From: Lachnoclostridium sp. UBA7122 | Lineage (GTDB): Bacteria > Bacillota > Clostridia > Lachnospirales > Lachnospiraceae | DNA: 10,785 nucleotides | Reading direction: 5' to 3' | Assembly: GCA_002493085.1 (NCBI GenBank) | Contig: DKXQ01000016.1 | Coordinates: 1-10,785 of the forward strand | Shown: piece after piece, positions 1 through 7,090 of the stretch | Layout: each line of letters opens with the position of its first letter | Numbering within the stretch: the first letter of the stretch is position 1 | Made by a program: the position numbers and the translations under genes | The notes under the pieces: model-generated | What the model was told of the DNA's origin: nothing | The model's database searches: none | Seen by the model: the letters and a program-made list of their open reading frames with translations, nothing else

Positions 1-2
1 AC

Positions 3-22
3 CCAGATAAAGTTACACTATC
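3..22. repeat. Left copy of 20-base flanking inverted repeat
   Basis: CCAGATAAAGTTACACTATC is the exact reverse complement of positions 10709-10728. It contains its own imperfect dyad: positions 5-23 read AGATA-AA-GTTAC-AC-TATCT, where 7 of 9 base pairs match around a central T at 14. The flanks extend this to a bulged hairpin (ACCC 1-4 with GGGT 27-30). No T-tract follows, so it is a poor intrinsic terminator. A protein-binding operator is the better reading (inference). What lies left of position 1 is unknown. Confidence 0.75.
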
Positions 23-70
23 TAATGGGTGGGTTGACAGCTAAATATATTCCAGGGTAAAACATAATTA

Positions 71-122
71 AAGAAAAGTATAACAGAAAAAGTTAAAATA
101 TGCAAGAAAATGTATTAAAAAA
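71..122. other. Phased A-tracts upstream of operon promoter
   Basis: Runs of four to six A's are centred near 89, 96.5, 108.5 and 119.5, with a further purine-A stretch near 74, so much of the spacing is close to one helical turn. They sit directly upstream of the -35 position of the promoter at 138-166. Such tracts commonly bend DNA or act as an UP-like element for RNA polymerase. The function here is inferred from position and composition only. Confidence 0.35.
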
Positions 123-137
123 TGTCGGATATTGTGA

Positions 138-166
138 TGTTAAATAATGACACCAGATGGTATAAT
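138..166 (+). promoter_or_regulatory. Extended -10 promoter of the operon
   Basis: A perfect TATAAT at 161-166 is preceded by TGG at 158-160, giving the extended -10 form TGnTATAAT. The hexamer 17 bases upstream (TGTTAA, 138-143) is a weak -35, which the TG extension would compensate. Transcription would start near 172-174, leaving a short leader of about 27 bases before the ATG at 200. A partial dyad, TGT-t-A-n5-T-g-ACA, spans 138-152 over the -35 and may be an operator. It does not fit the 14-base CcpA cre pattern. Confidence 0.65.
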
Positions 167-199
167 ATATGCATTATTTAGAGAGGGGGAAATATTTTT

Positions 200-2989
200 A
201 TGAAGGTTACTGACGTAAAAATTAATGGCATTGCCAGTCCAATGGGGTTTCATATGGACTATGTTATCTGTTCATGGAAAGTATCTGGAACAGACAGCAA
301 AAACCAGGCAGATGCATTAATAGAAGTAAGTACTGGAAAAGATTTTAACACAGTATTGTATACAAAGAAAGGCAAAGACCTTAAACAACAGGGAGAAAAG
401 CTAGATATTGTACTAGAGCCAAGGACGGCTTATTATTGCCGTGTAAAGATAACAGGTGACAAGGGTGACAGTGCTGTTAGTGATGCTGTGTGCTTTGAAA
501 CAGGAAAGATGGATGAGCCATGGGATGCTGTATGGATTGCATCAGATAAAGAAGATACGTTCCATCCACTGCTTCAAAAGACTATAGAAATTGTAAAACC
601 TGTTAAAAGAGCCAGGTTTTATGGTACTGGCGTGGGTATGTTTGAACTGTATCTGAATGGAAAAAAGATTGGTGATGAATACCTTGCGCCTTATATCACA
701 GAGTATGAAACAACTATCCAGACAATTACCTATCCGCTTAATGAATTATTAAATGGCAGCAATACCATCGGGATTATGCTTGGAAAAGGCTGGTACATGG
801 GGCTTTTTGGCCTGGAGTTAAAGAAAAATAATTTCGGAAGCCGCATGACAGCTATTGCTGAAATACATATTGAATATGAGGATGGCACAAAAGAAGTTAT
901 CTGTACAGATGGAACCTGGGAGTACAAAGGTTCACTTGTAGAAGATTCTGGTATTTATGATGGTGAAATTTACAATGAACTTCTCTGGGAGGGAAAAGAA
1001 AACCCTTGGAAGAAAGTGGATGTAATTACAGAACCAGAAAAAGATGAGGCAACAAAAAATCTTGCCAAAAGCCATCTGATGGACCGCTTAAGCCTGCCAG
1101 TACTTGCTATGGAAGACATAGCTGTTAAAGAAGTTATTACAACACCAGCAGGTGAGACAGTGCTTGACTTTGGACAAAACTTTGCTGGTTTTGTGGAGTT
1201 TGATGCAGACTTTGGAAAAGGCACAAAGATTGTGTTAGAGTGTGCTGAAATCCTGCAGGAAGGCAACTTCTACCACGGCAATTACAGGGATGCTGAATCT
1301 AAGTTTACTTATATTTCTGACGGCACAAAGAAAAAAGTGCGCCCACATTTTACATTCTTCGGTTTCCGCTATATAAGGGTGACAGGATGGCCTGGAGAGT
1401 GCAAAAAAGAAGCATTTACTGGCAAGTCACTGTATTCTGCTGTTGAAAGAACAGGATATATTAAAACTTCTAGTGAAAAGATAAACCGCCTTTATGAAAA
1501 TACACTTTGGGGACTTAAGTCCAACTTTATTGATATGCCGACAGACTGTCCACAGAGGAGTGAACGCCTGGGCTGGACAGGTGATGCACAGGTATTTGCA
1601 CCAACAGCAAGCTATCATGTAGATACACTGGCATTTTTCCACAAGTTCTTTAAAGACTTAAGAGATGAGCAGAAACATCTTGATGGTGCAATGCCAAACT
1701 TTATTCCAAATATGGGACATAAAGAAAGTGCTGGCAGTGTATGGGGAGATGTTGCAACATTTGTGCCAGAGACGATGTTTGAATATTATGGAAACCTTGA
1801 TGAGTTAGAATATGCCTATCCTATGATGAAAGACTGGGCAGAGTATATTGACAGAAATGATGAGGCAAATGGCGGCAGGAACTATATGTTTGACTTTGCT
1901 GATACATTTGGCGACTGGCTTGCACTTGACGGCATGACACCAACAAGCTTTAAAGGAAGCACAGATGACAACTATATATCTTCTGTTTACTATTACCGTT
2001 CTGTGCAGATTGTAAAACAGGCAGCCATGCGCCTTGGAAAAGATGAAGACGTGGCACGTTATGGAAAACTTGAAGAAGAAATTAAAAAAGCCATATTAAA
2101 AGAATTCTTTACGCCATCTGGCAGGCTTGCAGTTGATACACAGGCAGCCTATGTAATTGCGCTTAAATTTGGAATATACCATGATAAAGAAAAGCTGGTA
2201 AAACAGTTTAAAACAAGACTTAAAAAAGATATGTACCAGATTAAAGGCGGCTTTGTTGGCGCACCACTTCTATGTACTGTAATGGGTGAGGCAGGCATGT
2301 ATGAAACTGCCTATGATTTCTTATTAAAAGAAACTTATCCTGGCTGGCTTTTTGAGGTAAATATGGGTGCAACTACTATCTGGGAGAGATGGAACTCAGT
2401 AGGTGAGGACGGAGTAATAAGTGATACAGGCATGAACTCGCTTAACCACTATTCATATGGCTCTGTAATGGAATTTGTCTATGCATATGCGGCAGGAATA
2501 AGACCGGCAGAGCCCGGGTTTGCACGTGCAATAATTGCACCTCATCCAGATATACGCCTGCGTAAGATAGACTGCAGCTTTAATTCTGCATCTGGAAAAT
2601 ATGTATGTAACTTTGAAATCTGTAAAGATGGCAATATGCATGTTGAGATAGAGATACCATTTAACTGTGAAGCAAGTGTTGAACTTCCAGGATACAAAGA
2701 AAAGACAATTGGGCTTAAAGCCGGAAGATATGTATATGATTACCAGCCAGAGACTGACTTTAGAAAACCATATAACAGGAATACAAGGCTTGGACGGCTG
2801 GCAGGTGATGGCAAAGCAATAGGGGTTCTGGCTAAATATGCGCCAGCTATTGCAGGAATTGCAGCATCCGGGGACCCTGAAATGGGTGCAAATTCACTTG
2901 ATGATATAAGCCATATGGGATACCTGCCATTTGAACCAGATAAACTGGAGCAGGCAATCGCTGAACTGGAAAACTTTATAGTGGAGTAA
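200..2989 (+). CDS. Alpha-L-rhamnosidase, glycoside hydrolase family 78
   Basis: This 929-residue enzyme is predicted to release terminal alpha-L-rhamnose by an inverting mechanism. Domains in order: Ig/FN3-like N-terminal module (about 1-107), rhamnosidase N domain (about 125-285), concanavalin-like domain (about 305-410, LDFGQNFAGFVEF), (alpha/alpha)6 catalytic barrel (about 415-760) and a C-terminal beta domain (to about 846). The barrel carries the GH78 signature DCPQRSERLGWTGDAQ from residue 449, with D449, R453, the probable general acid E455, W459 and D462. The probable general base is E729 in TTIWERW, with H750 at the family spacing of 21. There is no signal peptide, so it is cytoplasmic. 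The start has an AGGGGG ribosome site at 183-188. An unusual helical tail occupies 847-929. It is the first gene of the operon and its leader enzyme; the exact substrate (flavonoid rutinoside, rhamnogalacturonan fragment or bacterial glycan) is not visible. Confidence 0.93.
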   Translation: MKVTDVKINGIASPMGFHMDYVICSWKVSGTDSKNQADALIEVSTGKDFNTVLYTKKGKDLKQQGEKLDIVLEPRTAYYCRVKITGDKGDSAVSDAVCFETGKMDEPWDAVWIASDKEDTFHPLLQKTIEIVKPVKRARFYGTGVGMFELYLNGKKIGDEYLAPYITEYETTIQTITYPLNELLNGSNTIGIMLGKGWYMGLFGLELKKNNFGSRMTAIAEIHIEYEDGTKEVICTDGTWEYKGSLVEDSGIYDGEIYNELLWEGKENPWKKVDVITEPEKDEATKNLAKSHLMDRLSLPVLAMEDIAVKEVITTPAGETVLDFGQNFAGFVEFDADFGKGTKIVLECAEILQEGNFYHGNYRDAESKFTYISDGTKKKVRPHFTFFGFRYIRVTGWPGECKKEAFTGKSLYSAVERTGYIKTSSEKINRLYENTLWGLKSNFIDMPTDCPQRSERLGWTGDAQVFAPTASYHVDTLAFFHKFFKDLRDEQKHLDGAMPNFIPNMGHKESAGSVWGDVATFVPETMFEYYGNLDELEYAYPMMKDWAEYIDRNDEANGGRNYMFDFADTFGDWLALDGMTPTSFKGSTDDNYISSVYYYRSVQIVKQAAMRLGKDEDVARYGKLEEEIKKAILKEFFTPSGRLAVDTQAAYVIALKFGIYHDKEKLVKQFKTRLKKDMYQIKGGFVGAPLLCTVMGEAGMYETAYDFLLKETYPGWLFEVNMGATTIWERWNSVGEDGVISDTGMNSLNHYSYGSVMEFVYAYAAGIRPAEPGFARAIIAPHPDIRLRKIDCSFNSASGKYVCNFEICKDGNMHVEIEIPFNCEASVELPGYKEKTIGLKAGRYVYDYQPETDFRKPYNRNTRLGRLAGDGKAIGVLAKYAPAIAGIAASGDPEMGANSLDDISHMGYLPFEPDKLEQAIAELENFIVE

Positions 2990-3007
2990 AATTATTAACT
3001 TTGATTT

Positions 3008-3016
3008 GGGGAGGAA
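3008..3016 (+). promoter_or_regulatory. Ribosome binding site fixing the GH3 start
   Basis: GGGGAGGAA ends five bases before the ATG at 3022. An in-frame TTG at 3001 would place this Shine-Dalgarno sequence inside the coding region and has no site of its own, so 3022 is the better start. Confidence 0.85.
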
Positions 3017-3021
3017 TTACA

Positions 3022-4731
3022 ATGATAGATTTAAAAGCGAATCCATTTTTTCTGGATGATGGCCAGATAAAATGGGTAGAAGATACTCTTGCTTCAATGA
3101 GTGATGAAGAAAAAACAGGCCAGATGTTTTGTCCTATTGGTGGAAATACTGAAGAAGATTATTTAAAAGGATTTATTGATGAATTTAAACCAGGTGCAAT
3201 GCTTTACCGCCCTATGCCAGCAAAGGATGTGCAAAAGACACACAGACTTATACAGGAAACATCAAGGATACCGCTTTTATTTGGTGCAAACCTGGAATCA
3301 GGCGGCAATGGCATATGTGCAGATGGAACATATTTTTCAAGACCTATGGGTGTTGCAGCATCTGCAAATCCTGTCAATGCATACCGTCTTGGTGCTATTG
3401 CAGGAAAGGAAGCGCAGGCTGTAGGATGTAATTGGGCATTTGCACCTATCTGTGACCTGGATATGAATTTCCGCAATCCTATTACAAATGTCCGGACTTT
3501 CGGCAGTGACCAGGAGACAGTTATAAGTTTTGTAAAGGAGCAGCTTAAGGGATTAAAAAAGTATGGCGTGGCTGCTGCTGTAAAACACTTTCCAGGTGAT
3601 GGTGTAGATGAGAGAGACCAGCATCTTGTAAGCTCTGTAAACAGCCTGTCTGTAGAAGAATACGACAAGACTTATGGTGCTGTATGGCAGGAAGTAGTAA
3701 ATGCCGGCACACTGTCAATTATGGCCGGGCATATTTTACAGCCAGCGTACAGCAGGCATTTTAATCCAGAGTTAAAAGATGAAGATATACTTCCAGCAAC
3801 ACTTTCCAAGGAGATTCTTGGAGGGCTTTTAAGAGGAAAACTTGGCTTTAATGGTATGATTGTAACAGATGCAACCCCGATGATTGGATTTAATACACCA
3901 ATGAGAAGGGCAGACGCAATTCCAGCAGCTATTGCGGCAGGATGTGATATGATTCTGTTTAATAAGGATATCCGTGAAGACTACCAGGCAGTACGTGATG
4001 CAATCGCAGACGGACGGCTTACGATGGAAAGGGTAGATGAAGCGTGTACAAGGATTCTTGCAATGAAAGCTGCGATGAACCTGCATACTGCAAAGCAGAA
4101 TGAAACACTTGTGCCTGGTGAAGACGCACTTGCATGTGTTGCATGTGATGAACATAAAAAGTGGACAAAGCAGTGTGCAGATGAAAGTGTTACACTTGTT
4201 AAAGATACACAAAACCTGCTGCCAATATCACCAGAAAAATATAAAAGGATACGCCTGTATCTTTTAGAAGACCGCATAGGCGGCGGCTTTAAAGATGGTG
4301 AAGGTGCGATAGGCAAGGTAAAGGAACTATTTGAAAAAGAGGGGTTTGAGGTTTCACTATTTGATTACTCCAAGCCTGATTTTTACGAAATGTTTGAAGG
4401 CGGTGTTGCTGATATAAAGAGTAAATTTGACCTGGCAGTTTATGTTGCATGCATTGATACCGCAAGCAACCAGTCTGTAAGAAGGATTGACTGGGTACAC
4501 CTGATGGCAGCAGATGCACCGTGGTTTATTAATGATGTGCCAGCTATGTTTATATCTATTGCAAATCCTTACCACCTTGTTGATGCGCCAATGGTTAAAA
4601 CATTTATAAATGCCTATACGCCAAATGAAGAAGTTGTAGAACAGGTTATAGAAAAGATTATGGGAAGGTCAGAATTTAAGGGCAAAAATCCTGTAGACCC
4701 GTTCTGTGGCATCTGGGGTGCCAAATTTTAA
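3022..4731 (+). CDS. Glycoside hydrolase family 3 enzyme, NagZ-like active site
   Basis: A 569-residue cytoplasmic GH3 protein, without signal peptide. The N-terminal TIM-barrel domain (about 15-355) has GANLESGG near residue 92 and KHFPGDGVDERDQH at 188-201, matching the NagZ-type loop KH(F/I)PGxGxxxxDxH. D199 and H201 would be the Asp-His acid/base dyad. The nucleophile is probably D283 in GMIVTDA. The NagZ consensus has His after PG and Ser/Thr between the dyad residues; here these are D193 and Q200. A reduced GH3 C-terminal alpha/beta domain follows (about 375-569), with CADESVTLVKD, NLLPI, and a conserved-looking end VDPFCGIWGAKF. The family includes beta-N-acetylglucosaminidases, and some dyad-bearing members prefer phosphate to water. 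The role here is to remove a beta-linked sugar from the oligosaccharide; whether glucosyl or N-acetylglucosaminyl, and by hydrolysis or phosphorolysis, cannot be told. The gene sits 32 bases after GH78 and 31 before the first GH65. Confidence 0.85.
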   Translation: MIDLKANPFFLDDGQIKWVEDTLASMSDEEKTGQMFCPIGGNTEEDYLKGFIDEFKPGAMLYRPMPAKDVQKTHRLIQETSRIPLLFGANLESGGNGICADGTYFSRPMGVAASANPVNAYRLGAIAGKEAQAVGCNWAFAPICDLDMNFRNPITNVRTFGSDQETVISFVKEQLKGLKKYGVAAAVKHFPGDGVDERDQHLVSSVNSLSVEEYDKTYGAVWQEVVNAGTLSIMAGHILQPAYSRHFNPELKDEDILPATLSKEILGGLLRGKLGFNGMIVTDATPMIGFNTPMRRADAIPAAIAAGCDMILFNKDIREDYQAVRDAIADGRLTMERVDEACTRILAMKAAMNLHTAKQNETLVPGEDALACVACDEHKKWTKQCADESVTLVKDTQNLLPISPEKYKRIRLYLLEDRIGGGFKDGEGAIGKVKELFEKEGFEVSLFDYSKPDFYEMFEGGVADIKSKFDLAVYVACIDTASNQSVRRIDWVHLMAADAPWFINDVPAMFISIANPYHLVDAPMVKTFINAYTPNEEVVEQVIEKIMGRSEFKGKNPVDPFCGIWGAKF

Positions 4732-4743
4732 AAGTACAAGCAC

Positions 4744-4753
4744 GGAAAGGTGG
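4744..4753 (+). promoter_or_regulatory. Ribosome binding site fixing first GH65 start
   Basis: GGAAAGGTGG lies nine bases before the ATG at 4763 and resembles the AGAAAGGAGGTG anti-SD complement. The longer frame opening at a GTG (4706) would overlap the end of the GH3 gene, lacks a site and would read through this one. A second ATG at 4769 (MDYSK) is a less likely alternative. Confidence 0.65.
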
Positions 4754-4762
4754 AAAAAATTT

Positions 4763-7054
4763 ATGGGAATGGATTACAGTAAAATCATAGACTGGATTAT
4801 TGCGGAAGATTCATTTAATCCAGAAACTTTAGGAAAGTGCGAGGCTGTTATGAGCCTTGGCAATGGCTACTTAGGTTTAAGGAGTGCTACAGAAGAGCAC
4901 TACCTGAATGAAACCAGGGGAATGTTTGTTGCAGGAACTTTTAACAAGTTTGATGAAAATGAGGTGACAGAGCTTCCTAATGCTGCTGACCTTATAGCTG
5001 TTGACTTATTTATAGATGGTGAAAGGTTTTCCCTGGATTCAGGGGAAATCAAAAATTATACAAGGCAATTAAATATAAAGACAGGTACACTTATGCGCAG
5101 TGTGCAGTGGACTTCACCAAAAGGAAAACAGGTGGATGCAAAATTTGAGCGCATAGTATCATTAAAACGTCTTCATACTATTGCACAGCGCATCACACTG
5201 TCTTTTGCAGATGATGTTATAGTAAAGGTACGTTCTGGCATAGACGGCACTATCACCAATACAGGAAGCCAGCACTTTTCAGATGGTGACAAGCGCTTTT
5301 ATGAAAAGAAATATATCCAGTATGTACAGACCACTACCCAGTCAGGCATTGGCTTTGTAGAAACAACAGCACATGAGTTAAAACTGGATGGCAGTACATT
5401 AGAAGCAGCAGCAGAAATCTTTATGGACCGCAGGAAAGTATATGCAGGGTATACAGCAGAAATAAAAGCCGGACAGACATTTGTTATTGAAAAGTATTCC
5501 AATGTGTATACAACACGTGATAAAGAATATATGGATAAAGATATCCATGAAATACAGGAAATATCACTTAACGCATGTAAAACAGATATACAGGCCGGCT
5601 ATGATGTGCTTGCTTCGGAATCTGGTGCACAGTGGGATAAAGAAGTATGGGATAAAGCACCATTAAGTATTGAAGGTCCTGCAATAGACGGGTTTGCAGG
5701 ACACTTTGCACAGTATCATATGCGCCTTATGGTTCCAGGCCATGACAACCGCATGAATATCGGTGCAAAGGGGCTTTCAGGCGAAGGTTATAAAGGACAC
5801 ACATTCTGGGATACAGAGATTTTCCTGCTGCCATACTATATATTTACAGCCCCTGATACTGCAAGAAAGCTGGAAGAATACCGCTATCTGTCACTTCCTG
5901 GAGCACATGCCAAGGCTGCGCACAACGGATATAAGGGAGCAATGTTCCCTTGGGAATCTGCATGGCTTGATGACGGTGAGGTAACACCTGAGTACTGTGA
6001 TGTGGATATACTGACAGGAAAACCAGTAAAAGTATGGTCTGGTTTTATTGAGCAGCATATAACCAGCGATGTAGCTTTCGGGGCATGGCAGTATGCAGTG
6101 ATTTCTGGTGATATGGACTTTATGGATAAGTATGGCTATGAGTTGATAATGGACACTGCAATATTCTGGGCATCACGTCTTGAAGAAGGGGAAGATGGCA
6201 AGTACCATATCAATGATGTGGTAGGGCCTGATGAATACCGTGAGCATGTCAACGATAATGCATTTACAAACTATATGGCACACTGGAACATGAAAAAAGC
6301 CATTGAGTATTACCATATATTAAAAGAAAATAAACCAGACATCTTTGCAAAGCTTAATAAAAAGCTTGGTCTTGAAGAAGCTTACAAGGCGTGGGAAGAC
6401 GGATGCAGTAAGATATTTCTGCCTGTCCCAAATGACAAAAATGTACTTCCGCAGGATGACTGCTATTTAAGCTGCAAAGATATTGACCTTGACAAATATA
6501 AGAAACAAGAACACGTAGGCGGAATTACACGTGATTACAACTTAGAGCAGATTAACCAGATACAGGTATCAAAACAGGCAGACTGCCTTGTACTGTTCTT
6601 CCTTCTGGAAAACGAATTTTCACAAGAAGTAAAGAAAGCGTCATGGGAATACTATGAAAAGAGGACACTGCATGATTCCTCACTTTCACTTTCCACACAC
6701 TCCGTACTTGCATCTGATATGGGTGAAAAAGCACTTGCGTATGACTTATTCCAGAAAGCGTCAATGATTGACCTTGGTACTTTTATGGGCTCTTCCAATG
6801 CAGGGATACATGCGGCATCCTTTGGCGGTGTCTGGGAGTGTGTAGTCTATGGCTTTGGCGGTGTACGTATGCTTGATGGCAAATTAAGGATATGTCCTGC
6901 ACTTCCTGATGAGTGGGAAAAGCTGTCCTATACTATTATCTGGAAAGGGCAGAAACTGGCTGTTGAAGCAACAAAGGATGATGTAAAAGTACAGAATCTG
7001 ACAGGCACTACAGAAGTTGAAGTGGAAATAAATGGTGAAATCTGTAAATTATAG
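4763..7054 (+). CDS. GH65 alpha-glucoside phosphorylase (possible glucosyl-rhamnose phosphorylase)
   Basis: A 763-residue protein of the maltose/kojibiose/nigerose phosphorylase family, the usual length. These enzymes split an alpha-glucoside with phosphate, inverting the anomer to give beta-glucose 1-phosphate and a free acceptor sugar. An N-terminal beta-sandwich (about 10-270, with LGNGYLGLR near 30) leads by a helical linker into the (alpha/alpha)6 barrel (about 320-690) and a small C-terminal beta domain. The glucose-site motif TFWDTEIF includes W349 and D350. The general acid is E491 in VVGPDEYREHVNDNAFTN. The phosphate loop GSSNAGIHAAS holds S677, S678 and H683, which supports phosphorolysis over hydrolysis. 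The acceptor-side segment FIEQHITSDVAF differs from my recollection of maltose phosphorylases. Known acceptors in the family include glucose, trehalose-type, glycerol and L-rhamnose; the GH78 partner makes 3-O-alpha-glucosyl-L-rhamnose an attractive candidate, but this is inference from context. Cytoplasmic, no signal peptide. Confidence 0.88.
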   Translation: MGMDYSKIIDWIIAEDSFNPETLGKCEAVMSLGNGYLGLRSATEEHYLNETRGMFVAGTFNKFDENEVTELPNAADLIAVDLFIDGERFSLDSGEIKNYTRQLNIKTGTLMRSVQWTSPKGKQVDAKFERIVSLKRLHTIAQRITLSFADDVIVKVRSGIDGTITNTGSQHFSDGDKRFYEKKYIQYVQTTTQSGIGFVETTAHELKLDGSTLEAAAEIFMDRRKVYAGYTAEIKAGQTFVIEKYSNVYTTRDKEYMDKDIHEIQEISLNACKTDIQAGYDVLASESGAQWDKEVWDKAPLSIEGPAIDGFAGHFAQYHMRLMVPGHDNRMNIGAKGLSGEGYKGHTFWDTEIFLLPYYIFTAPDTARKLEEYRYLSLPGAHAKAAHNGYKGAMFPWESAWLDDGEVTPEYCDVDILTGKPVKVWSGFIEQHITSDVAFGAWQYAVISGDMDFMDKYGYELIMDTAIFWASRLEEGEDGKYHINDVVGPDEYREHVNDNAFTNYMAHWNMKKAIEYYHILKENKPDIFAKLNKKLGLEEAYKAWEDGCSKIFLPVPNDKNVLPQDDCYLSCKDIDLDKYKKQEHVGGITRDYNLEQINQIQVSKQADCLVLFFLLENEFSQEVKKASWEYYEKRTLHDSSLSLSTHSVLASDMGEKALAYDLFQKASMIDLGTFMGSSNAGIHAASFGGVWECVVYGFGGVRMLDGKLRICPALPDEWEKLSYTIIWKGQKLAVEATKDDVKVQNLTGTTEVEVEINGEICKL

Positions 7055-7090
7055 ACCGTAAATTGCAGTTATAGAATTGGAGGAAAACAT

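Noticed and set aside
34..63. TTGACA at 34-39 as the -35 of an additional operon promoter
   Set aside because: The -35 is perfect, but the bases 16-18 downstream (GTAAAA/TAAAAC) make no acceptable -10, and CATAAT at 63 is too far.
138..152. CcpA cre site over the -35 region
   Set aside because: The dyad is 15 bases with an A/T centre and lacks the CG core and 14-base spacing of cre.
3001..3021. TTG start of the GH3 gene at 3001
   Set aside because: The strong GGGGAGGAA site lies inside this extension and is correctly spaced for the ATG at 3022.
3204..4575. Minus-strand open frames antisense to the GH3 gene
   Set aside because: They overlap strongly conserved GH3 codons, have no ribosome sites or recognisable domains, and read as low-complexity Cys/Ser/His-rich shadow protein.
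4706..4762. GTG start of the first GH65 gene overlapping the GH3 gene
   Set aside because: No ribosome site, overlap with conserved GH3 C-terminal codons, and a better-placed site before the ATG at 4763.
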